In this document: positions 1-8,057 of the stretch, piece by piece
How the letters are laid out: each line of letters starts with the position of its first letter
How positions within the stretch are numbered: the stretch's first letter is position 1
From: Flavisolibacter amylovorans
Lineage (GTDB): Bacteria > Bacteroidota > Bacteroidia > Chitinophagales > Chitinophagaceae
DNA: 64,000 nt
Direction of reading: 5' to 3'
Assembly: GCF_039541815.1 (NCBI RefSeq)
Contig: NZ_BAABGY010000009.1
Span: 248,001-312,000, forward strand
Notes under the pieces: model-generated
Databases searched by the model: none
The model's input: the letters and a program-made list of their open reading frames with translations, nothing else
What the model was told of the DNA's origin: nothing
Translations under genes and position numbers: made by a program

Positions 1-39
1 GAAAGGGGCGGCGCCTGCTTTAAGAGTTTTTTCACAGCC

Positions 40-804
40 TTACTTCAGCTGTCCTTTCTCGTAGAAGAACCTGAAGAGGCGCTCGAGCGGCGTGCTGCTG
101 TTGTAGAGCAGGCTGGTCTTTTTGCCGTCGGCGAAACCGATGGCCCAGTCGGCGTCGGGATTGCCCTTGACGTGGGTGGCGGTTGCTACCTTCTGGTCGT
201 TGCTGGCATAAACGTCCACGATTTCGACACCGCCTTCCTCACGCTGTCGGTAGGAGCCGATGGCCTCGTCGTTGTTATAAATACGGTTGTTCTTCAGCGC
301 GATGGAAGCGGTCGCCGGCGCGGTTGCCGCAGGCGCAGATACGTTTACTACCACTGGCTGCTCCTTGGTGCGGAATGTGCCGTTGTTGGCGGCGATGAAC
401 CGGCGCTCCGCTTCTTCCGTGAGCTGGTCGTTTTGGAGCAGCCGTGCACGGGCCACGATCGTGGCGATGATCTTGTAGGAGTTGAAGCTGACGATCGGCG
501 TAGTGGCGAGGCAACTGTTGCCCGTTGCCGGAAAGGTAAAGCGCAGTTCGTTGTCGGGTACGTATCGACGGGCGTTAGGTTCGTAGTGCTCGCCGACCTT
601 TTCCCAGGTCACGAAAGCGATCTCTTTTTTCTGAAGGTTGGTGACGGAGAAATCTTTGCCGGGCCCAGACCCGATCGTGACAATATAAAAGGCATCGGCG
701 CCGTCGACCTTTACCAAACCGGACTTTTTATCGACGTCCACTTTCTGGGCAGCCGTAACGAGCGAGAACAAGAGTGTGAAAGCAAGAAGCAAGCGTGTGT
801 GCAT
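40..804 (-). CDS. exported protein of unknown function
   Basis: A 254-residue protein that I do not recognise. The start is placed at the ATG at 802-804 because it gives a clean signal peptide (MHTRLLLAFTLLFSLVTAAQ); the reading frame stays open upstream but that part is basic, low-complexity and overlaps the next gene. The mature part is mixed alpha/beta in character, with an Ala/Pro/Thr-rich linker around residues 160-170 and a C-terminal half rich in Asn and Asp. It is probably periplasmic or surface-exposed. It lies downstream of the small DUF2795 gene on the same strand, with a bidirectional hairpin between them, so it is probably transcribed separately. Confidence 0.7.
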   Translation of the reverse strand: MHTRLLLAFTLLFSLVTAAQKVDVDKKSGLVKVDGADAFYIVTIGSGPGKDFSVTNLQKKEIAFVTWEKVGEHYEPNARRYVPDNELRFTFPATGNSCLATTPIVSFNSYKIIATIVARARLLQNDQLTEEAERRFIAANNGTFRTKEQPVVVNVSAPAATAPATASIALKNNRIYNNDEAIGSYRQREEGGVEIVDVYASNDQKVATATHVKGNPDADWAIGFADGKKTSLLYNSSTPLERLFRFFYEKGQLK

Positions 805-848
805 GTAGGGAAGCCCTTTGATGGCCGGGAAAGATAGAAGGAGAAGCA

Positions 849-880
849 GAAAAGCCATCCGTGTGGATGGCTTTTCTGGA
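849..880. terminator. bidirectional rho-independent terminator
   Basis: A near-perfect stem (AGAAAAGCCATCC / GGATGGCTTTTCT) with a 4-nt loop sits between the two leftward genes. The A/T flanks allow it to work on either strand; it most likely ends the DUF2795 transcript. Confidence 0.7.
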
Positions 881-892
881 AATTCTTTTGCT

Positions 893-1114
893 TTAGTACT
901 CGTCTTCGTTGAAGAGGAAGTCTTCCTGCGACGGGTAGTCGGGCCAGATGTCCTCGATGCTTTCATACACTTCGCCTTCGTCTTCGAGCTCCTGCAGGTT
1001 CTCCACCACTTCGATCGGTGCGCCGGAGCGGATGGAATAGTCGATCAGCTCGTCCTTGGTGGCAGGCCAAGGAGCGTCTTCCAGGTAAGAGGCCAGTTCG
1101 AGTGTCCAGAACAT
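893..1114 (-). CDS. small acidic DUF2795 protein
   Basis: A 73-residue acidic protein starting MFWTLELASYLEDAPWPATK. The ATG at 1112-1114 is preferred over an upstream in-frame start because the DUF2795 core (YLED-PWPATKDELIDYAxxxGAP) begins right after it and the 20 extra residues are basic and unlike the family. DUF2795 proteins are short, helical and of unknown function. The C-terminus (DIWPDYPSQEDFLFNEDEY) is strongly acidic and aromatic, a form I associate with Bacteroidota members. No neighbour suggests a role. Confidence 0.8.
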   Translation of the reverse strand: MFWTLELASYLEDAPWPATKDELIDYSIRSGAPIEVVENLQELEDEGEVYESIEDIWPDYPSQEDFLFNEDEY

Positions 1115-1470
1115 GGGTATAGCGTTTAATCGGTAGTGAATACGTTTCTCTAAGCGGACTAATTTCTGTGCCAATCAGCCGGTTACGGCGCGCGACGGGC
1201 CCGGAAATTCCGGCAAATGTAGGGGTAATCCGGAATTTTCCAAATGAGCTCCCGGGCGGGCGGTTTTTAAGGTTCTTTGGGTTCTTAGGGTTCTTATGGT
1301 TCTGATGGCCCTGTGGCCGTGTGGCAGTAATGTGGACACCTATCGAACGCTTAGGATCTTCACAACCCGCAAACCCCCCCAAAACCTCCAGAACCCGTAG
1401 AACCTTAAAAACCCTAAGAACCCTTTCCTTCCGAACGTAAACAACAACCCCCAAACCTATCTTTGGCGCC
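1115..1470. repeat. gene-free gap with paired 9-nt tandem array, GGGTTCTTA family
   Basis: A 356-bp gap between divergent genes. The left array, 1269-1308, has four 9-nt units of the form GGGTTCTTA. The right array, 1383-1423, holds the inverted unit AACCCTAAG in four and a half copies. The 74 bp between them show no open frame of interest. A -7 promoter box for the next gene follows the right array. Confidence 0.85.
1458..1465 (+). promoter_or_regulatory. -7 promoter box TATCTTTG
   Basis: It matches the Bacteroidota -7 consensus TAnnTTTG exactly. It lies only 5 nt before the ATG at 1471, so the transcript would be nearly leaderless. I see no -33 TTG at the expected distance. Confidence 0.4.
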
Positions 1471-2565
1471 ATGGCGATTCTTTCGGCACGGAACATACAC
1501 AAGCGCTTCGGTCCGCTGGAGGTGCTCAAGGGGGTAGACCTGGACATTGAAAAGGGCGAGATCGTGAGCATCGTAGGTCCTTCGGGCTCCGGCAAGAGTA
1601 CGCTGCTGCACATTCTCGGCACCCTCGACCAGGCCGACGGCGGATCCGTGTCGATCAGCGGCGTGCCCATCTCCAACCGCAGCCAGGTGCTGCGCCCCGC
1701 GCCCTGGTGGAAGCGCCTCATCAACCTCCTGGTGGATGTGCCGCTTTCGTTTGCGCTTGCTGAAGGCCTTTCGCGGCTGTTGCACCGTTCCGGCGCGGAT
1801 CTGGAGCCCGGTTCGCCGCAGCGGGCACTGCTCGGTGGCGGGGTTATCGTAGCCTATTTCCTGCTCTTCGAAAGCTTCACCGGCCGCACGCCGGCCAAAT
1901 GGCTCACCGGCACCAAAGTGATCGCCGGCAACACGCCGGTGCGGCCCTCCTTCAGCGCCTGCTGCCTGCGCACGGCGGCCCGCCTGCTCCCGTTCGGCTT
2001 GCTCGAGAGCCTCAGCTTCGTTGCGTCCCGACCGGTGGGCTGGCACGACGCCCTGCCCGACACCGTGGTCACCGACAGTAAGCTACCCTACTTGCCGCGC
2101 GGTACGCAAAGCCTCGAAGGGAAGGCCCTTGCCGACTTCCGCAACCAGCGCATCGGCTTCGTGTTCCAGTTTCACCACCTGCTGCCGGAGTTTACGGCCC
2201 TTGAAAACGCCTGTGTGCCTGCCTGGATCCAGGGTAAGGGCAAGGCCGCCACACGCCAGCGCGCTACCGAGCTGCTGACACTGCTGGGCCTCGGCCACCG
2301 CCTCGAGCATAAGCCCGGCGAGCTCTCCGGGGGCGAGCAACAGCGCGTAGCCATCGCCCGCGCCCTCATCAACAATCCCGATATCGTGTTCGCCGACGAG
2401 CCCACCGGCAACCTCGACTCCGCCAATGCCCGCGACCTCCACGAGCTGTTCTTCAAGCTACGCAAGGAGCTCGGCCAGACCTTCCTCATCGTCACGCACA
2501 ACGAGGAGCTCGCGCAGCTGAGCGACCGCGTAGTGAGCATGAAGGATGGGAGGGTAATTAGTTAA
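1471..2565 (+). CDS. LolD-type ABC ATPase with an inserted RDD membrane domain
   Basis: A 364-residue protein made of two interleaved families. Residues 1-70 and 214-364 together form a normal LolD/MacB ATPase of about 221 residues: Walker A GPSGSGKST (36-44), Q-loop FVFQ (230-233), signature LSGGEQQ (285-291), Walker B and D-loop IVFADEPTGNLD (305-316), H-loop VTHN (341-344). Between Walker A and the Q-loop lies an in-frame block of about 143 residues with the marks of an RDD domain: an R..N.LVD start (82-89), two hydrophobic stretches (about 84-104 and 119-136), GRTPAKWLTGTKV (138-150), then RLLPFG and GWHDALPDTVV (190-200). LolD normally serves LolCE in lipoprotein export. No permease is adjacent. 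The stop codon lies inside a tandem array. The ATPase assignment is firm; the fusion's function is unknown. Confidence 0.92.
   Translation: MAILSARNIHKRFGPLEVLKGVDLDIEKGEIVSIVGPSGSGKSTLLHILGTLDQADGGSVSISGVPISNRSQVLRPAPWWKRLINLLVDVPLSFALAEGLSRLLHRSGADLEPGSPQRALLGGGVIVAYFLLFESFTGRTPAKWLTGTKVIAGNTPVRPSFSACCLRTAARLLPFGLLESLSFVASRPVGWHDALPDTVVTDSKLPYLPRGTQSLEGKALADFRNQRIGFVFQFHHLLPEFTALENACVPAWIQGKGKAATRQRATELLTLLGLGHRLEHKPGELSGGEQQRVAIARALINNPDIVFADEPTGNLDSANARDLHELFFKLRKELGQTFLIVTHNEELAQLSDRVVSMKDGRVIS
1681..2109 (+). other. RDD domain insertion within the ABC ATPase gene
   Basis: The segment that interrupts the ATPase fold, codons 71-213. Removing it in frame would join residues near IS (67-68) to SLEGKALADFRN (214-225), the usual LolD sequence. 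RDD proteins are small multi-pass membrane proteins of uncertain function, so the insert would tether a normally peripheral ATPase to the membrane. Confidence 0.85.
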
Positions 2566-2693
2566 TGTGCTAATGAGTTAATGTGCTAATACGAACAAAG
2601 CCGGGACCAAGGTCCCGGCTTTGTTTTTTTAATGGCCAACTCCAAATACGTTGACGTCTCCTGTTAGCACATTAACCCATTAGCACATTACAC
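2557..2693. repeat. paired 8-nt tandem array, TAATGTGC family
   Basis: The left array, 2557-2590, contains the stop codon of the upstream gene (TTAATGTGCTAATGAGTTAA). The right array, 2662-2693, is its inverted copy and contains the stop codon of the convergent adenosyltransferase gene. A terminator hairpin lies between. Confidence 0.9.
2596..2629 (+). terminator. rho-independent terminator
   Basis: Stem AAAGCCGGGACC / GGTCCCGGCTTT with a short AA loop, followed by a run of T. It ends the ABC ATPase transcript and lies between the arms of the TAATGTGC array pair. Confidence 0.85.
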
Positions 2694-3248
2694 CCTCGGT
2701 TTCCACTTGATCTCTTCCACGCCGGAAAGGTGGGCGGCCCAGCGGGCGAGCACGAAAAGGTAGTCGGAGAGGCGGTTGAGGTATTGGAGGATCAGGATCT
2801 CGAGGTCGCCGTCGACCTCCTGCAGGGCCACGCAAAGGCGTTCGGCGCGGCGGCACACGCAGCGCGCCACGTGCAGGAACGAAACGGAGGGCGCGCCGCC
2901 GGGCAGGATGAAGGCGCGCATCGGCTCGAGGGTTTCGTTCATGCGGTCGATCTCCCGCTCGAGCAATTCCACATCGGCCGTCTTGAGGTCGGGGATCTTC
3001 AGCTTCGGCTCCTTCTCGGGGTCGCAAGCAAGGGCCGATCCGAGGGTGAACAGGCGGTCCTGGATCTCGCTGAGCGTGCTGCGCGAAGCTTCGTCGCCCA
3101 GGTGATCGCGCACGACGCCGATCCAGGAGTTGAGCTCGTCGACAGTGCCGTAGGAGTCGATGCGGAGATGACTTTTCGGAACGCGGGTGCCGCCGATGAG
3201 GGCCGTAGTGCCTTTGTCGCCGGTCTTGGTGTAGATCTTCAGGGCCAT
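2688..3248 (-). CDS. cob(I)alamin adenosyltransferase, PduO type
   Basis: A 186-residue cytoplasmic enzyme that transfers the adenosyl group of ATP to cob(I)alamin to make adenosylcobalamin. PduO-type marks are all present: the N-terminal ATP-binding motif TGDKGTT (9-15), VDELNS (36-41), HVARCVCRRAER (126-137) and NRLSDYLFVLAR (158-169). The length is normal for the family. The start codon directly abuts an AATAAACC-type array and the stop codon lies in a TAATGTGC-type array, so both gene borders are made of repeats. No other cobalamin gene is in view; the cell may only salvage the cofactor. Confidence 0.93.
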   Translation of the reverse strand: MALKIYTKTGDKGTTALIGGTRVPKSHLRIDSYGTVDELNSWIGVVRDHLGDEASRSTLSEIQDRLFTLGSALACDPEKEPKLKIPDLKTADVELLEREIDRMNETLEPMRAFILPGGAPSVSFLHVARCVCRRAERLCVALQEVDGDLEILILQYLNRLSDYLFVLARWAAHLSGVEEIKWKPRV

Positions 3249-3250
3249 TT

Positions 3251-3451
3251 CGTTTATTGGTTTATTGGTCTATTCGTTTATTGGTACAGGTCGTTTCTGT
3301 GCTGTAGTCGCTATACCATTTGCCAGCAACCCCCTGGTGTGCATCGGAGCGCGAGCGTAAACAACTATCTTAAAGTAAGGTTGGACTAAAGCAGGGTGTT
3401 TTCGCCGGTAGGTCCTACGAATAAACAAATAAACCAATAAACAAGTAAACC
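3251..3451. repeat. paired 8-nt tandem array, AATAAACC family
   Basis: The left array, 3251-3284, has units of the form GGTTTATT and starts two bases upstream of the adenosyltransferase ATG. The right array, 3420-3451, has the inverted form AATAAACC in four units and ends just before the stop codon of the next leftward gene. The central 135 bp are non-coding. Confidence 0.88.
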
Positions 3452-3455
3452 GCCG

Positions 3456-4169
3456 CTAGTGGGTGTTTTGCGGAATGGATGAAACTTCGTTGCGGCGATC
3501 GCTTTCGATGACCCCGTCGCGGAGGCGGATGACGCGGTGGGCGTGGTTGGCGATGTCTTCTTCGTGCGTCACCAGCACCACGGTGTTGCCGGTGCTGTGG
3601 ATCTTCCCGAAGATGTCCATGATCTCGTAGGAAGTCTTCGTATCGAGGTTGCCGGTGGGCTCGTCGGCGAGGATCATGGCGGGGTCGTTGACGAGGGCGC
3701 GGGCGATGGCCACGCGCTGGTTCTGGCCGCCGCTCATCTCGTTGGGCTTGTGGTGCGCGCGGTCGGCGAGGCTCACCATCTCGAGCACGTGGAGCGCTCT
3801 CTCGAGGCGCTGCTTCTTGGGCACGCCGGCATATACGAGCGGCAGGGCCACGTTCTCGAGGGCGGTGAGGCGGGGGAGGAGGTTGAACTGCTGGAACACG
3901 AAGCCGATCTCCTTGTTGCGCACCTCGGCGAGGTCGTTGTCGGTAGTGCGGCTCACGTCCTTGCCGTTGAGCACGTAGGTGCCGCCCGTGGGCGTGTCGA
4001 GGCAGCCGAGGATGTTCATCAGCGTGCTCTTGCCCGATCCCGAGGGTCCCATCAGCGCCACGTACTCGTTCTTAAGGATGTCGAGCGACACGCCCTTGAG
4101 CACTTCGATGACCTGCTTGCCCATATAGTAATTCTTCCGGATGTCTTCGAGGTGGATGATGCCGTGCAT
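3456..4169 (-). CDS. MacB/LolD-type ABC transporter ATP-binding protein
   Basis: A 237-residue ATPase of the MacB/LolD group, which energises MacB-type or lipoprotein-export permeases. Walker A GPSGSGKST (41-49), Q-loop FVFQQ (90-94), signature MSGGQNQ (145-151, where LSGGQQQ is usual), Walker B MILADEPTGNLD (165-176), H-loop VTHE. It has normal length and no insert, which makes it a useful contrast to the RDD-interrupted ATPase 2 kb upstream. No permease gene is adjacent. A short hydrophilic C-terminal tail follows the core. Confidence 0.9.
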   Translation of the reverse strand: MHGIIHLEDIRKNYYMGKQVIEVLKGVSLDILKNEYVALMGPSGSGKSTLMNILGCLDTPTGGTYVLNGKDVSRTTDNDLAEVRNKEIGFVFQQFNLLPRLTALENVALPLVYAGVPKKQRLERALHVLEMVSLADRAHHKPNEMSGGQNQRVAIARALVNDPAMILADEPTGNLDTKTSYEIMDIFGKIHSTGNTVVLVTHEEDIANHAHRVIRLRDGVIESDRRNEVSSIPQNTH

Positions 4170-4186
4170 GCGATAAAGATAAGAGA

Positions 4187-4301
4187 AAGGTTTAGGAAGG
4201 TTCAGACGGGTTCAGATGGGTTGGGGCTAACGAAAAGGCGGGACCCGCAAGTAGCTTGCACGGGGAGCGGCCATTACCAATAAACCAATAGACCAATAAA
4301 C
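4187..4301. repeat. two unlike tandem arrays: GGTTCAGA 9-10 nt and AATAAACC 8 nt
   Basis: Array 4187-4225 (units like AGGTTCAGA, 9-10 nt) lies upstream of the ATPase gene. Array 4276-4301 (ACCAATAAACCAATAGACC) precedes trpS. The two belong to different families, so this gap has no inverted pair; both families recur elsewhere in the window. Confidence 0.75.
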
Positions 4302-4304
4302 ATT

Positions 4305-4312
4305 TACCTTCG
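4305..4312 (+). promoter_or_regulatory. possible -7 promoter box TACCTTCG
   Basis: A one-mismatch fit to TAnnTTTG, 18 nt before the trpS ATG and directly after an array. Weak evidence alone. Confidence 0.3.
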
Positions 4313-4330
4313 CGCTCCCAATCGTTTTTT

Positions 4331-5332
4331 ATGAGCAAACCCATCGTTGTCAGCGGGATCCGGTCTACCGGGCAGCTGCACCTCGGCAACTATTTCGGCG
4401 CCATGCGCAACTATGTGCGGATGCAGGAGGAATATGAATGCTATTTCTTCGTGGCCGACTGGCACGCCCTCACCACCCACCCCGACACGAAGGAGCTCGA
4501 GAATTCCGTACTGGGCGTGCTCGCCGAGAACATCGCCGCGGGCCTCGACCCGGAGAAGGTGACGCTGTATTGCCAGAGCGCCGTGCCCGAGATCGCGGAG
4601 CTGTACCTGCTGCTCAACATGCTGGCCTACCAGGGCGAGCTCGAGAAGACGACCACCTTTAAAGACAAGGCCCGGAACCAGCCCGAGAACGTCAATGCCG
4701 GCCTGCTCACCTACCCGGTACTGATGGCGGCTGACATCCTCATTCACCGCGCGCTCTATGTGCCTGTGGGTAAGGACCAGGAGCAGCACCTCGAGATGGC
4801 GCGCAATTTCGCGCAGCGCTTCAACCACCGCTACGGCGAGCTGTTTCCCGGTCCGCAGGCCTTCAACTTCGGCGCCGAGCTCGTAAAGGTGCCTTCCCTC
4901 GACGGCGCCGGCAAGATGAGCAAAAGCGAGAACCAACTGGCGACCCTCTACCTCGCCGACGATGACGACCTCATTCGCAAGAAAGTGATGAAGGCCAAGA
5001 CCGACAGCGGCCCCACGGAGCCCAATTCGGAAATGCCGGATTATATCCGGAACATATTCGGGATCATGAGCCTCGTGAGCCAGGAAAGCACAGTGGAGAA
5101 GTTTCGCTCGGATTTCAACAACGCCTCGATCCGCTACGGCGACATGAAAAAGCAGCTGGCCGAGGATATGGTGGCCTTCATCAGCCCGATCCGTGCCCGC
5201 GCGCAGGAGCTGCGCCGCGACACCGACGGCCTCCGCCGCATCATGGAGCGGGGCGCCGAAGCCGCCCGCGAAAGCGCACAGCGCACCATTAGGGAGGCAC
5301 GCCGCCTCGTAGGGCTCGAGTACCTCAAATAA
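4331..5332 (+). CDS. trpS: tryptophanyl-tRNA synthetase
   Basis: A 333-residue class I aminoacyl-tRNA synthetase that charges tRNA-Trp. The HIGH-type motif is HLGN (17-20) in STGQLHLGNYFGAM, and KMSKS is at 195-199. The C-terminal helical region ends VGLEYLK, as in bacterial TrpRS. The length matches the family. A leftward ABC gene lies upstream, so it probably has its own promoter; the deoxynucleoside kinase follows 71 bp downstream on the same strand. Confidence 0.97.
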   Translation: MSKPIVVSGIRSTGQLHLGNYFGAMRNYVRMQEEYECYFFVADWHALTTHPDTKELENSVLGVLAENIAAGLDPEKVTLYCQSAVPEIAELYLLLNMLAYQGELEKTTTFKDKARNQPENVNAGLLTYPVLMAADILIHRALYVPVGKDQEQHLEMARNFAQRFNHRYGELFPGPQAFNFGAELVKVPSLDGAGKMSKSENQLATLYLADDDDLIRKKVMKAKTDSGPTEPNSEMPDYIRNIFGIMSLVSQESTVEKFRSDFNNASIRYGDMKKQLAEDMVAFISPIRARAQELRRDTDGLRRIMERGAEAARESAQRTIREARRLVGLEYLK

Positions 5333-5403
5333 ATTCTTTTATCCGGACCCAAAGCAATAATTTGGGCCCCGCCGCCCGCACCGGGCGCGCCTTTGCTTCC
5401 GTT

Positions 5404-6039
5404 ATGCCTAAAGACAAACAGCCCAAACATATCGCCATCGCCGGCAACATCGGCGCGGGCAAGACCACGCTGACGCAGATGCTCAGCAAGCATTACCGCT
5501 GGATCCCTCAGTTCGAGGACGTGGACGACAACCCCTACCTCAACGACTTCTACGAGGACATGCCGCGCTGGAGCTTTCCGCTGCAGATCTACTTCCTCAA
5601 TGGCCGCCTGCGCCAGCTCCTCGAGATCCAGCGCGGCACCGAGACCGTGATCCAGGACCGCACCATCTACGAGGACGCGCACATCTTCGCGCCCAACCTC
5701 CACGAGATGAGCCTCATGACGAAGCGCGACTACGACAACTACTTCACCTTCTTCCAGACGCTGAAGATGATGGTGCAGCCGCCCGACCTGCTCATCTACC
5801 TGCAGTGCTCCGTACCGACGCTGGTAGGCCAGATCCAGAAGCGCGGCCGCGAGTACGAGGAGAACATCCGCCTCGACTACCTGAAGCGCCTCAACGACTA
5901 CTACAATAAGTGGATCGAAGGCTACAAGGAAGGCCCGCTGCTCATCATCAACGGCGACGAGAACAAGTTCGGCGAGCGCGAGGAAGATTTTGGCAAGATC
6001 ATCAACCTCATCGATGCGCAGCTCTATGGCCTGTTCTAG
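5404..6039 (+). CDS. deoxynucleoside kinase
   Basis: A 211-residue kinase of the dCK/dGK family, phosphorylating deoxynucleosides for salvage. P-loop GNIGAGKTT (14-22), the substrate-site DRT triad (85-87) in IQDRTIYED, and an arginine-rich lid near residues 139-150 (QIQKRGREYEENI). The start is set at the ATG at 5404 because the P-loop then lies at the usual distance; the upstream in-frame sequence is GC-rich spacer. Substrate specificity cannot be read from the sequence. Confidence 0.93.
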   Translation: MPKDKQPKHIAIAGNIGAGKTTLTQMLSKHYRWIPQFEDVDDNPYLNDFYEDMPRWSFPLQIYFLNGRLRQLLEIQRGTETVIQDRTIYEDAHIFAPNLHEMSLMTKRDYDNYFTFFQTLKMMVQPPDLLIYLQCSVPTLVGQIQKRGREYEENIRLDYLKRLNDYYNKWIEGYKEGPLLIINGDENKFGEREEDFGKIINLIDAQLYGLF

Positions 6040-6050
6040 GGGAAACAACC

Positions 6051-6081
6051 GAACAAGGAACAGGGAATAAGGAACAAGGAA
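6051..6081 (+). repeat. 7-nt tandem array, GGAACAA family
   Basis: About four and a half units of GGAACAA/GGAACAG/GGAATAA just after the kinase stop codon. No inverted partner lies in this gap; the same unit forms a pair at 7779-7984. Confidence 0.8.
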
Positions 6082-6085
6082 GTTT

Positions 6086-6119
6086 GGAGCCCCCGACGAA
6101 GTGATCCGGGGGCTTTTTT
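6086..6119 (+). terminator. rho-independent terminator
   Basis: Stem GAGCCCCCG / CGGGGGCTTT with a short loop and a T run; ends the trpS-kinase transcript. Confidence 0.75.
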
Positions 6120-6189
6120 GTGCCATGCTTGGAGCAATGACCGCAATGGAACGGCATTTGTCTTACCGGTAGTAGCTAACCTACTACCA

Positions 6190-6648
6190 ATGAAAAAAAC
6201 ACTACTCCTTTGCCTCCTGGTCGGCTTCGGCCTGGGCGCCGGCGCGCAGACCACTTCCCTGAAGCAGAAGCTCGAGCATGAGCGCGCCTTCCTCGCTACA
6301 ACCGATTTTGTGTATCCCTACATCGATACCCCGCCCATGTACCCCGGTGGCGACGACAAGTGGGCTTCTTATGTCAACAGCAACACGCTCTTGGCCACGG
6401 CCGGTGAGGAGGCAGCCCGCGAAGGGCTCGCTACCGGCATCTACCAGGTGATCGTGCGCTTTGCCGTGAACAAGGACGGCTCCGTGTCGGACATCAAGAC
6501 CACCGGCAAGCCCATCGGCTATGGGCTTGAGGACGCGGCCATGTCGCTCGTGAAAAACAGCGGCAAGTGGACGCCTGCCCACATCGAGGGCGAAAACACC
6601 CGCTCCTGGATGAACCTCGCGATCCGCTTCCGGGTGACGAAGGACTAG
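6190..6648 (+). CDS. exported TonB C-terminal-like protein
   Basis: A 152-residue protein with a signal peptide (MKKTLLLCLLVGFGLGAGAQ). Residues about 50-150 resemble a TonB C-terminal domain: YPGGDDKWASYVNSN, GIYQVIVRFAVNKDGSV, then KWTPAHIEGENTRSWMNLAI. There is no N-terminal transmembrane anchor or proline-rich linker, so it is not a classical energy transducer; such stand-alone domains are common in Bacteroidota. The start at the ATG at 6190 is chosen for the signal peptide. Confidence 0.75.
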   Translation: MKKTLLLCLLVGFGLGAGAQTTSLKQKLEHERAFLATTDFVYPYIDTPPMYPGGDDKWASYVNSNTLLATAGEEAAREGLATGIYQVIVRFAVNKDGSVSDIKTTGKPIGYGLEDAAMSLVKNSGKWTPAHIEGENTRSWMNLAIRFRVTKD

Positions 6649-7016
6649 GTCCGGCCCCGGCCCCGGCCCCCTGTCCCCCGAAGGGGGAACTTAGGTTGGA
6701 GCTGTTCCTTTCTTGCCTGGACATTCTTGGTGTTGGGAGTGGAGTAGGAATACGTGAACAAACGAATACATGAGCAAATGAAGAAGAACGCATGGCGGCG
6801 CCAGCCCACCTCATTTGCTCAAATGTTCGTGTATTCAAATGCTCGCTTGCGCTATCACCACCCTCAAAGGCTCTACCCTGTTAGTATAGAAAGCCCCGAC
6901 GGAGTCGGGGCTTTCTATAAACAACTTTGAGAAAAGTACAAATGAAGAAAGGAAAGATCGGCCTAAGTTCCCCCTTCGGGGGACAGGGGGCGGGGAAAGG
7001 GGCCTGGGCCGGGGCC
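6649..7016. repeat. gene-free gap with nested inverted repeats
   Basis: A 368-bp gap with three layers. A GC-rich dispersed repeat (CCCCCTGTCCCCCGAAGGGG) at 6660-6693 has an inverted copy at 6962-6998. Inside lies a paired 8-nt array of the TGAGCAAA family: left 6752-6783, right 6811-6846. A conserved hairpin element follows at 6887-6938. No protein gene is supported. Confidence 0.85.
6887..6938 (-). terminator. conserved hairpin element, copy 1
   Basis: Stem GAAAGCCCCGAC / GTCGGGGCTTTC plus the flank AACTTTGAGAAAAG. Read on the minus strand it matches the element at 14737-14789, so two gaps 8 kb apart carry the same ~50-bp unit. On the minus strand it lies downstream of the DUF922 gene and could end its transcript. 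Confidence 0.7.
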
Positions 7017-7628
7017 TTACGGATACTGTGCGTAGGGAGCCGTCTCCTCGAGCATGCTTTCAATGCGCTCTTCCCACTCTTTCTGGAGCTTGCGCTTGCG
7101 GCTGTGGTCGGTTTCGCCGTCGTACTGCTCCTGCAGTGCTTCCTTCTTGGCCACGATCTCGTTGTAGATGCGGGTAATGTCCTGCTTGTAGGTGCCGCGG
7201 TTGTAGGTGTACTCCGACAGGGCCTTGTAGAGGTAGCGGGCACAGAGCTCGGTGATATCGAAATGACCCTGCTCGTGGGCGAGGATGTAGTCGTTCTTCA
7301 GCATGCCCCAGGACTTCGTCTTGGAAAAGGTGCAGGTGATCTCGTAGCTGAGCTTGCCGCCACGAAGCTGGTAGGAGAGGCCCAGCGAGGTATTGGTGGA
7401 GGCAACGGCCTCGGTACCCATCAGCACGGGGCCCTGGAAATCTTCCCAGCCCACTACCCGACGTACCGACCAGGGGATAAGTTCCATATTCTCTTCCTTG
7501 CCGGGAACCTCAGCTGCGATGGCCGGGGTTGCGGTTAAAGAAGCAGCGGCGCGGTCGCGGTCAATGCTGGCAAAGCCAAATCCGGAGCCGATGAGGAGGA
7601 GCAGGGCAGGAAAGAAGGTCGATTTCAT
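7017..7628 (-). CDS. exported DUF922 protein with HEQGH motif
   Basis: A 203-residue protein with an N-terminal signal segment (MKSTFFPALLLLIGSGFGFA). It belongs to the DUF922 group of likely Zn-dependent proteases: WEDFQGPV in the first half and the metalloprotease-like motif HEQGHFDI, followed by a long charged helical C-terminus (KRKLQKEWEERIESMLEE). The ATG at 7626-7628 is chosen because it gives the signal peptide; the upstream frame is gap sequence. Proteolytic activity is inferred only from the HExxH motif. Confidence 0.8.
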   Translation of the reverse strand: MKSTFFPALLLLIGSGFGFASIDRDRAAASLTATPAIAAEVPGKEENMELIPWSVRRVVGWEDFQGPVLMGTEAVASTNTSLGLSYQLRGGKLSYEITCTFSKTKSWGMLKNDYILAHEQGHFDITELCARYLYKALSEYTYNRGTYKQDITRIYNEIVAKKEALQEQYDGETDHSRKRKLQKEWEERIESMLEETAPYAQYP

Positions 7629-8057
7629 AGTGTAGGGGTGGTGATATGCTGGTTTCAAATCCTCTTCTAAATTACCGGCACCCCCTGTTAAACAGGCTGA
7701 AAAAGCGGCGAACGGGCATTCCACGAAGGTGAAACGGGGAGAAGCTTCTGTGGAGGGGAGCGCCCCTCCGGGGCAAGAAGAACAATAGAACAGGGAATAA
7801 GGAACAAGGAACCGCAGAAATGGCCAGACACTTGTGATGGTCAGCGACTTATGTAGCGATTAGAAAAGGTATTTGTTAAAGGACGAAGTATTCAGTCCCG
7901 TGTTGCGCTCACTTCCTTGTTCCTTGTTCCCTGTTCCTTGTTCCTTGTTCTCTGTTCCTTGTTCCTTGTTCTCTGTTCCCTGTTTTCCCCCAAACAAAAA
8001 AGCGCCCCTCACAAGGAGGGGCGCTGGAATCGTATTCTCAGTAAAGGGGAAGCGTCA
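7629..8057. repeat. gene-free gap with paired 7-nt tandem array, GGAACAA family
   Basis: A 429-bp gap. The left array is 7779-7813 (GGAACAA-type). The right array, 7912-7984, holds about ten inverted 7-nt units (TTCCTTG with CTGTTCC variants), the longest array here. A hairpin GGAGGGG/CCCCTCC lies at 7753-7771. The pckA terminator follows the right array. Confidence 0.88.
7993..8026 (-). terminator. rho-independent terminator of pckA
   Basis: On the minus strand the stem CAGCGCCCCTCC / GGAGGGGCGCTTTTTT is followed by a T run, 30 bp beyond the pckA stop codon. Confidence 0.8.

Noticed and set aside
7912..7984. CRISPR-like array
   Set aside because: The repeats are 7-nt units in direct tandem with no unique spacers, and no cas genes are in the window. 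The same holds for all other arrays.
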